From the NCBI GenBank assembly GCA_016702605.1, contig JADJDQ010000006.1, forward strand, positions 144,874 through 208,873: a stretch of 64,000 nucleotides of DNA, given 5' to 3'. The DNA comes from Candidatus Intricatilinea gracilis. Its GTDB lineage: Bacteria > Pseudomonadota > Gammaproteobacteria > Burkholderiales > Burkholderiaceae_C. The translations under genes were made by a program, and so were the position numbers. Shown here piece after piece: positions 25,182 to 34,272 of the stretch. Under the pieces are notes generated by a model. It searched no databases. It worked only from the letters and a program-made list of their open reading frames with translations, and had not been told where the DNA came from. Position 1 is the stretch's first letter. Each line of letters begins with the position of its first letter.

Positions 25182-27160
25182 CGGGCGCCCACCCAAGTTC
25201 CAGTTCCGGCAAGGCGTCGATCACCGACTCGGCAACTGGCCCGAGCGCGGCGCCCCGCGCCGCCGCCGTCACCGGCCTGACCGGCGGTGAGCGTGTTGGC
25301 GCGGCCTTGCTGGCCCAGGGCGTGGCCACCGTCTACACCTTGTGCGGCGGGCATATCTCGCCCATCCTGAGTGCAGCCAAGGCACGCGGCATCCGTATCG
25401 TCGACGTGCGCGACGAAGTCACCGCCGTGTTTGCGGCCGACGCCGACGCACGCCTGTCGGGCCGGCCCGGCGTGGCGGCGGTCACGGCGGGGCCTGGTAT
25501 CACGAACACCATCACCGCACTCAAGAACGCCCAGTTGGCGCAGTCGCCGCTGCTGCTGATCGGCGGCGCAGCACCCACCGCGCTGCAAGGCCGCGGCGCG
25601 CTGCAGGACATCGATCAGCGCCCGCTGGTCGAACCCCACGTCAAACGTTTCTTCAAGATCCGCCGCGTGGCCGACCTCGGCCCGGCCATCCACGAGGCTT
25701 TCGCCGTCGCCCAGGCGGGTGTGCCCGGCCCGGTGTTCGTCGAATGCCCGGTCGACCTGCTCTACGACCCGGCGCTCATCCGCCAGTGGTATGCCGACGC
25801 CGCAGGCAAAGGCCAGACCTTGCCCGACAAGGCCCTGCGCTGGTACCTGAACCGCCACGTGCGCAACATGCTGGCCGGCGCCGACATGCCCGACACCAAT
25901 CCGGCGCCCGCACCGGTGTCCGCCCCACGCGCCAGCGATGCCAGTTTGCAGGCGGCGGTGGCAGCCCTGGCCAAGGCCGAACGCCCGCTCGCCATCATCG
26001 GCAGCCAGGCCATGGTCTGCGCCGACCAGGCCGCGGCACTCGCCCAGGCCGTCACCCGCCTGGGGGTGCCGGTCTATCTGTCGGGCATGGCGCGTGGCCT
26101 GCTCGGCCCCGATCACCCGCTGCAATTGCGCCATGCTCGCCGCAACGCGCTGCGCGAGGCCGACTGCGTCATCCTCGCCGGCGTGCCCTGCGACTTTCGC
26201 CTCGACTACGGCAAACACGTGCGCCGCAGCGCCACACTCATCGCCGCCAACCGCAGCGCCAGGGACGCCCGCCTGAACCGCCGCCCCGACGTGGCCGCCA
26301 TCGGTGACGCCGGGCACTTCCTGCAGGCGCTGGCTGCCTGCGCGCCGGCTCGGCCGTCTGCCTTGCCGTCTGCCTTGCCGTTGGCCGCCGCGCGGGCCTC
26401 AACACCGTCCACCTCGGCAACTGCCGCAGCGTTGTCCTTGATTGCCGGCGCCGCTGGCAGCTCCGCTGCAGCCCCCACCTCCGCTGACATTGCCACTGCC
26501 ACCGCCCCGCGCTGGTCCGCCTGGCTCACCCAGCTGCGCAGCCGCGACGCCGAACGCGAAGTCGACATCGACCGCCAGGCCCAGGCCGGCGGCGACCACG
26601 TCAACCCGATCGCCCTGCTGCGTGAGGTGGACCGCCAGGCCGGCGCCAACGCCATCTTCGTTGCCGACGGCGGCGACTTCGTCTCCACCGCCGCCTATGT
26701 GTTGCACCCGCGCGGCCCGCTCACCTGGCTCGACCCCGGCGCCTTCGGCACCCTGGGCGTGGGCGCAGGTTTTGCCCTCGGCGCCGCCCGCGCCCGCCCG
26801 GCCAGCGAGGTCTGGATCATCTTCGGCGACGGCGCCTGCGGCTGGGGCCTGACCGAGTTCGACACCTTCGTGCGCCTGGGCATGCCGGTCATCGCCATCG
26901 TCGGCAACGACGCCGGCTGGACCCAGATCGCCCGCGAACAGGTCAAGATGCTGGGCGACGACGTCGCCACCGTGCTGGCTCGCACCGACTATCACCGGGT
27001 GGCGGAAGGTTTCGGCGCTGCCGGCCTCATCGTCAAGACCGCCGCCGAGGTGGAACCGGCGTTGCGCCAGGCCCGAGAACTCGCCCACGCCGGCCGCCCC
27101 GTGCTGGTCAACGTGTGGCTCGACAAGACGGAGTTTCGCGAGGGGTCCTTGTCGATGTAA
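25178..27160 (+). CDS. Thiamine-diphosphate enzyme, ILVB/2-hydroxyacyl-CoA lyase-like
   Basis: 660 aa. The N-terminal TPP-Pyr domain has GGHISPILSAAK and the catalytic Glu in DVRDEVTAVFAADADAR. The C-terminal TPP-PP domain has FGDGACGWGLTEFDTF followed by IVGNDAGW (the GDG..N magnesium-diphosphate motif). The overall pattern fits acetolactate-synthase-like proteins such as human ILVBL and 2-hydroxyacyl-CoA lyases rather than true IlvB: no ilvN lies beside it. An Ala/Ser-rich insertion (about residues 390-445) is unusual. Overlap with the acyl-CoA synthetase supports a lyase acting on an acyl-CoA, but the reaction is inferred. Confidence 0.8.
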   Translation: MTGAHPSSSSGKASITDSATGPSAAPRAAAVTGLTGGERVGAALLAQGVATVYTLCGGHISPILSAAKARGIRIVDVRDEVTAVFAADADARLSGRPGVAAVTAGPGITNTITALKNAQLAQSPLLLIGGAAPTALQGRGALQDIDQRPLVEPHVKRFFKIRRVADLGPAIHEAFAVAQAGVPGPVFVECPVDLLYDPALIRQWYADAAGKGQTLPDKALRWYLNRHVRNMLAGADMPDTNPAPAPVSAPRASDASLQAAVAALAKAERPLAIIGSQAMVCADQAAALAQAVTRLGVPVYLSGMARGLLGPDHPLQLRHARRNALREADCVILAGVPCDFRLDYGKHVRRSATLIAANRSARDARLNRRPDVAAIGDAGHFLQALAACAPARPSALPSALPLAAARASTPSTSATAAALSLIAGAAGSSAAAPTSADIATATAPRWSAWLTQLRSRDAEREVDIDRQAQAGGDHVNPIALLREVDRQAGANAIFVADGGDFVSTAAYVLHPRGPLTWLDPGAFGTLGVGAGFALGAARARPASEVWIIFGDGACGWGLTEFDTFVRLGMPVIAIVGNDAGWTQIAREQVKMLGDDVATVLARTDYHRVAEGFGAAGLIVKTAAEVEPALRQARELAHAGRPVLVNVWLDKTEFREGSLSM

Positions 27161-27168
27161 GCGGGGGC

Positions 27169-27552
27169 GTGGGGCTGACGCCCCAACTGGCAGACTTCGG
27201 CTTCGCCCAGGCGGGCTGCTCGAGCTCGAGCAGTGCTTGCTCACACACCACCTCTCAGCGTCTCGAAGGGTTCGATCTGATCGACATCGCTCTCACATTC
27301 GTCGCCCTGGCGGTTGCAGGCGGGCTGCTCGCCGGAGCCTGGGCGGGCTTCAGACCTCAATCCGATCCCGGACCAGGCAAGGCATTCCTGGTCTGGCTGG
27401 GGCTGGTCGTAGTTGTCTCCACCACGTTCGCCAAGTCCACGGAGGCACTGCCGTTCGCGCTCATCTGGGCGTCTGCGCTCGGCATCGTTCCCTTCTGGTG
27501 CTTCTATGTGGTGCTCAGGGCCCTCGTGAATCGAGTCCGGGCGAAACGCTGA
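27169..27552 (+). CDS. Small hypothetical membrane protein
   Basis: Up to 127 aa from GTG 27169; the true start is unclear because no ATG with a ribosome site is in frame. Three membrane segments are evident: IALTFVALAVAGGLLAGAW, AFLVWLGLVVVVSTTF, and ALIWASALGIVPFWCFYVV, with a basic tail (NRVRAKR). The base composition looks somewhat lower in GC than its neighbours. The first 30 codons of this frame are Ser/Cys-rich and span an 18-bp palindrome, so they may be non-coding. No family was recognised. Confidence 0.45.
   Translation: MGLTPQLADFGFAQAGCSSSSSACSHTTSQRLEGFDLIDIALTFVALAVAGGLLAGAWAGFRPQSDPGPGKAFLVWLGLVVVVSTTFAKSTEALPFALIWASALGIVPFWCFYVVLRALVNRVRAKR
27216..27233. repeat. 18-bp perfect palindrome
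   Basis: CTGCTCGAGCTCGAGCAG is perfectly self-complementary, about 55 bp after the TPP-enzyme stop. It could be a hairpin end-signal or a binding site for a dimeric regulator. No T-tract follows. Confidence 0.5.
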
Positions 27553-27625
27553 GCCATTCGTCGTTCGAAACCATCACAGCGCGCCCTGATGACCAGGCTT
27601 TCGAAGCCGCCTGTTTGCCTGTGGA

Positions 27626-28846
27626 TCAATCGACGAACAGCAGCGCTGGATGCTCGAGCAGCCGACGCACCTGCTGGATGTAGGCAGCAGCCACGGCGCC
27701 GTCGACGACGCGATGGTCGAACGACGACGACAAGTTCATCATCTGGCGCACCTGCACCGCACCGTCCAGCACCATGGGCCGGGCGACGATGCGGTTGACG
27801 CCGACGATGGCCACCTCGGGTCGATTGATGACTGGCGTCGACACGATGCCGCCGAGTTTGCCCAGGCTGGTGACGGTGAGCGTGGAGCCGGTCAGTTCGT
27901 CGCGGGTGGCCTTGCCGGAGCGCGCGCTCGCGGCCAGGCGTGTGATGGCGGCGGCGCAGGCCCACAGGTCGAGGGTCTGCGCCTGGCGCAGCACAGGCAC
28001 CATCAGGCCAGCCTCGGTCTGTGTGGCCACGCCCAGGTGCACGGCGTCGAACTGCGTGAGCACCTCGGCCCCGTCGTCGAAACGTGCATTGACCTGCGGG
28101 TACGCGGCCACCGCGCGCACCACGGCCCGTATGACGAAGGCCAGTGGTGACAGCTCACCGCGGGTGGCGCCGTGCTGTGCATTGAGCTCGTCGCGCAGCG
28201 CGACGAGTTCGGTCACGTCGACTTCCTCGACATAGGTGTAGTGCGGGATGTGGCGCTTGGACTCCTGCATCTTGCGGGCGATGGCACGGCGCAGGCCGAT
28301 GAGCTTGACCTCGCGGGTGCCGTCGGTCGCGGAGCCGCTGGTGCGTACGCCTGCGGTCAGCACTGCGTCGATGTCGGCGTGTTCGACCCGGCCGTCGGGG
28401 CCGCTGCCGCGCAGGCTCGCCAGATCGATGCCGAGGCCGCGGGCGCGTTGTTTCACGGCAGGTGAGGCGAGTGCCCTGGCCTGCTGCTGAGGGGCGACGG
28501 GAGCCGTCGCCGCCGGTGTTTCCGGCTCGTCGCCAACCAGCTGCGCGGCCACTCCCGGTGGACTGGCAGCGATCGCTGGTGCGGGCATGTTGGCTGCAGC
28601 CACCGAGTCGCCCTCGATGCGTATCAGGACGGAACCCACCGCAAACATCTGGCCGACCGGGCCCCCGAGTTCGACGACTCGGCCGGCGATCGACGAAGGG
28701 ATCTCGACGGCGGCCTTGTCGGTCATCACGTCGCAAAGGATCTGGTCTTCGGCGACCTGGTCACCGGGTTTGACATGCCAGTCGACCAGTTCGACCTCGG
28801 CGATACCTTCACCCAGGTCAGGCATGGGGATGCTGTGGATGGTCAT
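27626..28846 (-). CDS. bkdB: Branched-chain 2-oxoacid dehydrogenase E2 (dihydrolipoamide acyltransferase)
   Basis: 406 aa. There is one lipoyl domain (about 1-80) with the lipoylated Lys in VMTDKAAVEIPSS. A Pro/Ala linker follows, then a peripheral-subunit-binding domain (ASPAVKQRARGLGIDLASL) and the catalytic acyltransferase domain ending with SSSFDHRVVDGAVAAAYIQQ (catalytic His and Asp). It forms the core of the complex that oxidises Leu/Ile/Val-derived oxo acids. The start overlaps the E1beta stop (ATGA). No E3 (lpd) gene follows, so lipoamide dehydrogenase must come from elsewhere. Confidence 0.93.
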   Translation of the reverse strand: MTIHSIPMPDLGEGIAEVELVDWHVKPGDQVAEDQILCDVMTDKAAVEIPSSIAGRVVELGGPVGQMFAVGSVLIRIEGDSVAAANMPAPAIAASPPGVAAQLVGDEPETPAATAPVAPQQQARALASPAVKQRARGLGIDLASLRGSGPDGRVEHADIDAVLTAGVRTSGSATDGTREVKLIGLRRAIARKMQESKRHIPHYTYVEEVDVTELVALRDELNAQHGATRGELSPLAFVIRAVVRAVAAYPQVNARFDDGAEVLTQFDAVHLGVATQTEAGLMVPVLRQAQTLDLWACAAAITRLAASARSGKATRDELTGSTLTVTSLGKLGGIVSTPVINRPEVAIVGVNRIVARPMVLDGAVQVRQMMNLSSSFDHRVVDGAVAAAYIQQVRRLLEHPALLFVD

Positions 28847-29940
28847 GGTTGCACCGCCTGGCCGGTCGACCGGTCGGTCGATTCGCCACCGTCGCCTTCG
28901 GTCGGTTGGTCCAACAGCTTGCCTGTCAGCTGACCCATCACCTTGTGATAGGCCTGCGCCACCCGCGCCGGGCCGGGGAAGTAGGCCCACTCGAGTGCGT
29001 GAGGGTAGGGTGTGTCGTAGCCGGTGACCCGTTCGATGGGGGCTTCGAGGTGATAGAAGCAATGCTCCTGCACCAGGGCCGTGAGTTCGGCGCCGAAGCC
29101 GCTGGTGCGGGTGGCTTCGTGCAGCACCACGCAGCGGCCGGTCTTCTTGACCGATGCCACGATGGTCGGCTGGTCCAGCGGCCACAGGGTGCGCAGGTCG
29201 ATGATCTCGGCATCGATGCCGGTCTCGCGTGCCGCGGCTTCGGCCACGTAGACCATGGTGCCGTAGGCCAGCACGGTGAGGTCTTCGCCGGGGCGCACGA
29301 TGTGGGCCGTGTCCAGCGCCACCGTGTAGTGCCCCTCGGGCACCTCGCTGCTCGGGTGCGTCGACCAGGGCACGACCGGCTGATCGTGATGGCCGTCGAA
29401 CGGCCCGTTGTAGATGCGCTTGGGTTCCAGAAAGATGACCGGGTCGTCGCACTCGATGGCCGCGATCAGCAGGCCTTTGGCGTCGTAGGGGTTGCTCGGC
29501 ATCACGGTGCGCAGGCCGCAGACATGGGTGAACAGCGCTTCGGGACTCTGGCTGTGCGTCTGCCCGCCGTAGATGCCGCCGCCGCACGGCATACGAATCA
29601 CCAGCGGCGCGGTGAAGTCGCCGGCCGAGCGGTAACGCAGCCGTGCCGCCTCGGACACGATCTGGTCCGACGCCGGGTAGAAGTAGTCGGCGAACTGCAC
29701 CTCCACCACGGGCCGCAGGCCGTAGGCCGCCATGCCGATGGCCGTGCCGACGATGCCACCTTCGGCAATCGGGGCGTCGAACACGCGGTGTTTGCCGTAT
29801 TTGGCCTGCAGGCCCTCCGTGCAGCGGAACACGCCCCCGAAGTAGCCCACGTCCTGGCCGTACACAACGACATTGGGGTCGCGTTCGAGCATCACGTCCA
29901 TGGCCGAACGCAGGGCCTGGATCATGGTCATGGTGGCCAT
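28843..29940 (-). CDS. bkdA2: Branched-chain 2-oxoacid dehydrogenase E1 beta
   Basis: 365 aa. Transketolase-type pyrimidine domain with VVVYGQDVGYFGGVFRCTEG and FDAPIAEGGIVGTAIGMAAY; the substrate channel segment PCGGGIYGGQTHSQSPEALF is conserved. It pairs with E1alpha to decarboxylate branched-chain oxo acids. The C-terminal 30 residues are polar, Gly/Asp/Ser-rich and not conserved. It begins one base before the E1alpha stop region and overlaps E2 by four bases, a tightly coupled operon. Confidence 0.93.
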   Translation of the reverse strand: MATMTMIQALRSAMDVMLERDPNVVVYGQDVGYFGGVFRCTEGLQAKYGKHRVFDAPIAEGGIVGTAIGMAAYGLRPVVEVQFADYFYPASDQIVSEAARLRYRSAGDFTAPLVIRMPCGGGIYGGQTHSQSPEALFTHVCGLRTVMPSNPYDAKGLLIAAIECDDPVIFLEPKRIYNGPFDGHHDQPVVPWSTHPSSEVPEGHYTVALDTAHIVRPGEDLTVLAYGTMVYVAEAAARETGIDAEIIDLRTLWPLDQPTIVASVKKTGRCVVLHEATRTSGFGAELTALVQEHCFYHLEAPIERVTGYDTPYPHALEWAYFPGPARVAQAYHKVMGQLTGKLLDQPTEGDGGESTDRSTGQAVQP

Positions 29941-29941
29941 G

Positions 29942-31192
29942 TCAGTGCCCCCCAGCTTCAGCTGCCTGGCGCATCTGCTCGCGCAGGTGCGCCGGCATGT
30001 CCTTGTAGACACCTTCGAACATCGTCGCCAGCGGCGGGATGTGGCCGTCCAGCACCGAGCCGTATTGCAGCGCCTGCTTGAGTGCGGCAGACATCTCGGC
30101 GTCGAGTGCCTTGGTCGTCTGCTCGTGTTCGTCGTCGGACCAGGCACCCAGGGTGATCAGGTGCTGCTTCAGGCGCTGCACCGGGTCGCCGAGGGGAAAC
30201 TGCTGCCAGTCGTCGGCCGGCCGGTAGCGGCTCGGGTCGTCCGACGTCGAATGCGCCCCCGCGCGGTAGCTGACCCATTCGATGAGCGTGGGCCCCAGGT
30301 TGCGGCGCGCCCGTTCGGCCGCCCAGCGTGATGCCGAGAGCACGGCCAGGAAGTCATTGCCGTCCACCCGCAACGAAGCGATGCCGGCACCCACGCCACG
30401 CGCGGCAAAGGTCGTGCCTTCACCGCCGGCAATGGCCTGGAAGGTCGAGATTGCCCACTGGTTGTTGACCACGTTCAGGATCACCGGCGCGCGGTAGACA
30501 TGGGCAAAGGTCAGTGCGTTGTGGAAGTCGGCCTCGGCGGTGGAGCCATCACCGATCCAGCCCGAGGCGATCTTGCTGCCGCCCTTGATGGCCGACGCCA
30601 TCGCCCAGCCCACCGCCTGCACGAACTGCGTGGCCAGGTTGCCCGAGATCGAGAAGAAGCCGGCGCGCTTGTATGAATACATCACCGGCAGCTGCCGGCC
30701 CAGGATGGGGTCGCGCTCGTTGCTCAGTAGCTGGCACATCAGCTCGACCACGTCGATGTCGTCGCGCGACAGCAGCAGCCCTTGCTGCCGGTACGAGGGG
30801 AAACACATGTCGCCCGCTTGCAGCGCCTGGGCATGTGCCACGGCGATCGCCTCCTCGCCCAGGCACTGCATGTAGAACGAGATCTTCTTCTGCCGCTGCG
30901 CGATCAACATGCGGGCGTCGAAGGCGCGTGTGCGCAGCATGGCGCGCAGGCCGCGCCGCAGCGTTTCCACATCCACCTGCGGCGCCCAGGGGCCGACAGC
31001 ACGGCCGCTGGCGTCGAGCACACGGATCAGCTTCCACGCCATCGTGCCGGTGTGTGATGGCACGATGTCCACCGCCGGCCGCGGCACCTCACCTGCCGCC
31101 GAGACGCGAAGGTACGAGAAGTCCGTCGCCTGCCCCGGCCGGCCGGTGGGCTCGGGCACATGCAGGTGCAAGGTGGGCGGTGCATCGGGCAT
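29942..31192 (-). CDS. bkdA1: Branched-chain 2-oxoacid dehydrogenase E1 alpha
   Basis: 416 aa. TPP-binding motif GDGSTAEADFHNALTFAHVY with NNQWAIS is typical of E1alpha; SYRAGAHSTSDDPSRYR contains the conserved phosphorylation-loop segment of the family. An N-terminal extension of about 50 residues precedes the core (FSYLRVSAAGEV). Start 31192 has AAGGAG about 9 nt upstream. It is the first gene of the bkd operon; the 123-bp gap up to the helicase stop should contain the promoter. No dedicated regulator (BkdR) lies beside it. Confidence 0.93.
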   Translation of the reverse strand: MPDAPPTLHLHVPEPTGRPGQATDFSYLRVSAAGEVPRPAVDIVPSHTGTMAWKLIRVLDASGRAVGPWAPQVDVETLRRGLRAMLRTRAFDARMLIAQRQKKISFYMQCLGEEAIAVAHAQALQAGDMCFPSYRQQGLLLSRDDIDVVELMCQLLSNERDPILGRQLPVMYSYKRAGFFSISGNLATQFVQAVGWAMASAIKGGSKIASGWIGDGSTAEADFHNALTFAHVYRAPVILNVVNNQWAISTFQAIAGGEGTTFAARGVGAGIASLRVDGNDFLAVLSASRWAAERARRNLGPTLIEWVSYRAGAHSTSDDPSRYRPADDWQQFPLGDPVQRLKQHLITLGAWSDDEHEQTTKALDAEMSAALKQALQYGSVLDGHIPPLATMFEGVYKDMPAHLREQMRQAAEAGGH

Positions 31193-31315
31193 TCGTGTGC
31201 TCCTTGGCCGCCGCTGGGCGTGCGGCCCGTGAGCGATTCTGGATGAATTCGCAGGTTCTGGGCTGTGGCCACATGACCTTCGGGTGCGGGTGCGCAAGTC
31301 GCGCCCACCAAGGCC

Positions 31316-33328
31316 TCAGCCTCGTGCCCTGTCCCGCCAGAACTCTGCGTCGATCAACTGCTCGGCGCCGCTGCGTTCGTTGACCATCCAGAACTGCCGG
31401 CCGTCGGTGCTCACCCGCGACACCTCTCCGGTGTGGCGCCCGGCCATGACACGCCGGCCCAGCGCGTTGGCCGGAAATTCGGGCTGCCGGGCCAGCTCCA
31501 GCAAAGGCAGGGCCTCGCGCTGGTCGCCGGCCAGGCGCAACCGCTGCACGATGGGGGCGAGCAGCGGGTTGGCGGCGTCGGTGGGTGAGAGGTAGAGCAC
31601 CAGCTTGGCCTGGGCGCGGCTCAGCGCCACGTTGACCAGGCGCCCGGCCTCCTCGGTCTGCAGAAAGGGTTGAGAGCCGTCGACCGGGTCGAACAACACG
31701 ACCGGCGCCTCGCTGCCCTGAGCGCGGTGCACGGTGCTGACCTTCACGTCGTCCGGCACACCCAGCGCGTGCAGGCGCTGGCGGATCAGCGCGCGCTGGG
31801 CACGAAACGGCGTCAGCACGATCAGCTCGTGGGATTGCCAATCACCGCTGGCCAGCGCCGCTGCCACCGTGCCCGCGATGGCGTCGGCCGATTCGATGCG
31901 CACCGGCCCACGTGCGGCGGCCGACCAGGCGCCGTCGGTCTGCAGTTGATGGACAAACACATGCGTGTCGGCATCGACGGCACCTAGCGTTCGTCGGCGC
32001 GCGGCCTGCCAGCTGGGCGATGCCAGTGCGTCGGTGGCCACTCGCAGTGCGCCGTCGTAGAACAGCTGGCTGACCAGATCACCGATTGGTGCGGCCATGC
32101 GCGACTGCTCGTCCAGCAGCGCCACCGACGGTCCAGCCACGGGCTTTTCGGCAAACGCAGAGCGCCCCAGCCAGCGGCGCGCATCGCGGTCGCTGCTGCG
32201 CAGCACCGGCGACAGCTGCTGCGGATCACCCGCAAACAGCCGCGCCCGCCCCAGCGGCATCAGCACGAGCGCCTGCGCCAGGCTCACCTGGCTGGCCTCG
32301 TCGAAGACGATCAGGTCGAAGGGCGGCTCGTCGTCGATCGTCGCCAGTTCGCGCAGCGTGCCGAGTGTGAACGCTGCGCGGGTGGTTGTCATGCTGGCCA
32401 GGCGGCAGCTGCGCAGCACCTGCAACGACGCGGCCCGCAACTCGTCGCGCAACTTGGCCAGGCGATCGGACCAGACCTTGAGCGCAGCCGCGTCGCGCGA
32501 CGAGGGTCGGGCCGCCTCGGCGCGCGCCAGCCGGCCGATCAGGTCGTGGTCGTCGGTCGGGATGAGGTGTTCGCGCCCGGCGTAGGCCGCGGCATCGAAG
32601 CGGGTGCCCAGCCGCTGCACCGCACCGCGCCACCAATCACGCCGGCCTTTGTGCAGGGCCTTGTCGACCGCGACAGTCGCCAGATCGACCGCATGGTTGG
32701 TGGTGGACAGCAGCAGCACGCGGGCGTCGGGTCGGCGGTCCAGGTACTCGGCCAGCATCACGCCGAGCAGCGTGGTCTTGCCCGTGCCCGGTGGCCCCCA
32801 CAGGAAGGCGCTGCTGTGTCGCACCAGTTGCAGTGCGGCGCGTTGTGCCGGGCGCAACCAGCGAAACGGCTGGCCGGTGAGCGCCGGGCCATCGTCCAGC
32901 ACCTGCGGGCGGGCCAGATCGGGTAGGGCGGCCAGGGCGCGCTCGGCCCAGGCACGGTCAGCCCAGGCATCCCTCACGGCATGCAGGAAACGTGTCGGGT
33001 ACAGGCGAATCAGGAAGTCCGGCCCCGGCGGCGCGGTGCTGGCGCGGTGCAGCACCAGCTGATCGTCCTCGGGCAGCACGGCCAGCACGCTGGCGCCACC
33101 TTTCACCGGCGCGCCCCACCAGGCCGAAGCACCGTCCAGGCTGTCGTCCAGCAGCGCCTGCGCCGACGCCTGTCCCGGCCGCTGGCCGTCGGCGTACACG
33201 TACCCCGGCTCGAGCCAGACACGCCACAACTCGCCGTCGCGCTGGGTGCGCAGCACCTTGAAGTCGTAGAACTCGGGCGTGGCTGCAAGCTCGGCGTCCA
33301 GCGCCGCATGCAGGTCGACGAGGCTCAA
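31316..33328 (-). CDS. Superfamily 1 (Upf1/DNA2-like) helicase
   Basis: 670 aa from a TTG codon; no better start is visible. Helicase motifs in order: Walker A GPPGTGKTTLLGVML (motif I), FDEASQVSLAQAL (motif II, DEAS variant usual in Upf1-like SF1B), GDPQQLSPVL (III), DEQSRMAAPIGDLVSQLFYD (IV), VSTVHRAQGSEAPVVLFD (V) and GRLVNVALSRAQAKLVLYLS (VI). The N-terminal about 150 residues have no recognised domain, and no nuclease is fused. Its role (RNA or DNA unwinding, repair or defence) cannot be told from context; neighbours are metabolic. Confidence 0.84.
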   Translation of the reverse strand: MSLVDLHAALDAELAATPEFYDFKVLRTQRDGELWRVWLEPGYVYADGQRPGQASAQALLDDSLDGASAWWGAPVKGGASVLAVLPEDDQLVLHRASTAPPGPDFLIRLYPTRFLHAVRDAWADRAWAERALAALPDLARPQVLDDGPALTGQPFRWLRPAQRAALQLVRHSSAFLWGPPGTGKTTLLGVMLAEYLDRRPDARVLLLSTTNHAVDLATVAVDKALHKGRRDWWRGAVQRLGTRFDAAAYAGREHLIPTDDHDLIGRLARAEAARPSSRDAAALKVWSDRLAKLRDELRAASLQVLRSCRLASMTTTRAAFTLGTLRELATIDDEPPFDLIVFDEASQVSLAQALVLMPLGRARLFAGDPQQLSPVLRSSDRDARRWLGRSAFAEKPVAGPSVALLDEQSRMAAPIGDLVSQLFYDGALRVATDALASPSWQAARRRTLGAVDADTHVFVHQLQTDGAWSAAARGPVRIESADAIAGTVAAALASGDWQSHELIVLTPFRAQRALIRQRLHALGVPDDVKVSTVHRAQGSEAPVVLFDPVDGSQPFLQTEEAGRLVNVALSRAQAKLVLYLSPTDAANPLLAPIVQRLRLAGDQREALPLLELARQPEFPANALGRRVMAGRHTGEVSRVSTDGRQFWMVNERSGAEQLIDAEFWRDRARG

Positions 33329-33406
33329 TGTCTAGTCAGGTGGTTCGACTATCAGGCCGCCGACGTATTGCGTGGCCGTCGCCTGCGCCGAAGTCCAACA
33401 GATCAA

Positions 33407-33862
33407 TCACTTGCTGCGACCATCCTGGACCGGTGCATTGGTTGCCTCGAACGGTGTCGGTTCGTCCTTGAAGAGTGCCAGGTCTCGAATGTTCTTCTGC
33501 ACGGCCACGGCTCCGAACATGCTGAGCAGGAAGGACATGGCGTAGAAGCCCTTTTCGGATCCGGCCAGACTGGCATTCCAGAGCCCGGCCGCCAGCAACG
33601 CGACCGACACGATCAGCGACACCCAGCACAGGCCGAAGTAGATGCCGGTGACGGGTATGCCTTCGAGCCGGTCGCGCACCGTCTTCTGCAAGGACACCGC
33701 CGAGGACAGGCCGTACATCAGGATGGTGAAGTAGTAGCCCTTCTCGTTGAGCTGCATGTCGGCATTCCACAGCCCCGTCAGGTACACGATCGCGCCAACC
33801 AGCATGGCGGCCCAGGACGCGCCCACGAAGGCAGCGGTGGGGCGTTGAAGTTGAGGTTTCAT
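33407..33862 (-). CDS. YiaA/YiaB-family inner membrane protein
   Basis: 151 aa. Two copies of the YiaAB unit are visible. The first holds AAMLVGAIVYLTGLWNADMQ and LNEKGYYFTILMYGLSSAV. The second holds CWVSLIVSVALLAAGLWNAS and GSEKGFYAMSFLLSMFGAV. Each gives two membrane helices, so four in total, followed by a short polar C-terminus. The E. coli homologue is an inner-membrane protein of unclear function. ATG 33862 (MKPQLQRPTAAF) gives the family-like start. It lies 78 bp upstream of the helicase on the same strand. Confidence 0.8.
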   Translation of the reverse strand: MKPQLQRPTAAFVGASWAAMLVGAIVYLTGLWNADMQLNEKGYYFTILMYGLSSAVSLQKTVRDRLEGIPVTGIYFGLCWVSLIVSVALLAAGLWNASLAGSEKGFYAMSFLLSMFGAVAVQKNIRDLALFKDEPTPFEATNAPVQDGRSK

Positions 33863-34272
33863 GGTCAGTGTGGGTCGCTGCAGCGCACGATGGTGCGGCC
33901 ATGTCTTGGAGCATAACAAGTCGATTCGCGGCAGTCGCGCTGGCTGCCCGTCCTGTGTCGCGGGGCGCGGTCCCCGGCCGGTCGTGGCTTTTCGGCCTGA
34001 TCCCACCGTCAGCGACAGGCCGGCAGCCGTTGGTCCGGGCCTGTGTCAGCGCCCACGGCTTGCGCTGTGTGGCAAGGGGATCCGAGGTCTGTTGCTACCA
34101 GGCTTGACCAGTGTCGTGGTGCCCGCTGCGCAGGGTGATTTGGCCGCCGGGGCCAGGCGTCACAATGTGGGGGACGGCACGTCTGCCATCGGCGGTGCAA
34201 ACCCTAGACGGTATGCACTCTTACGGCACCTAGAATTTGGCCAACGATTCCATACTCGCAGGAGAACAGCGC
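33863..34272. other. Intergenic region between yiaA-like gene and phaR
   Basis: A 410-bp gap between divergent genes. No coding frame with homology was found. TAGAAT at 34232-34237 is a possible -10 for phaR but no good -35 accompanies it. GCAGGAGAAC just before 34273 is the phaR ribosome site. Nothing else is recognisable. Confidence 0.5.

Noticed and set aside
34201..34272. PhaR self-operator upstream of phaR
   Set aside because: No TGCA-type inverted repeat like the one before phaZ is visible, so autoregulation cannot be claimed from the sequence.
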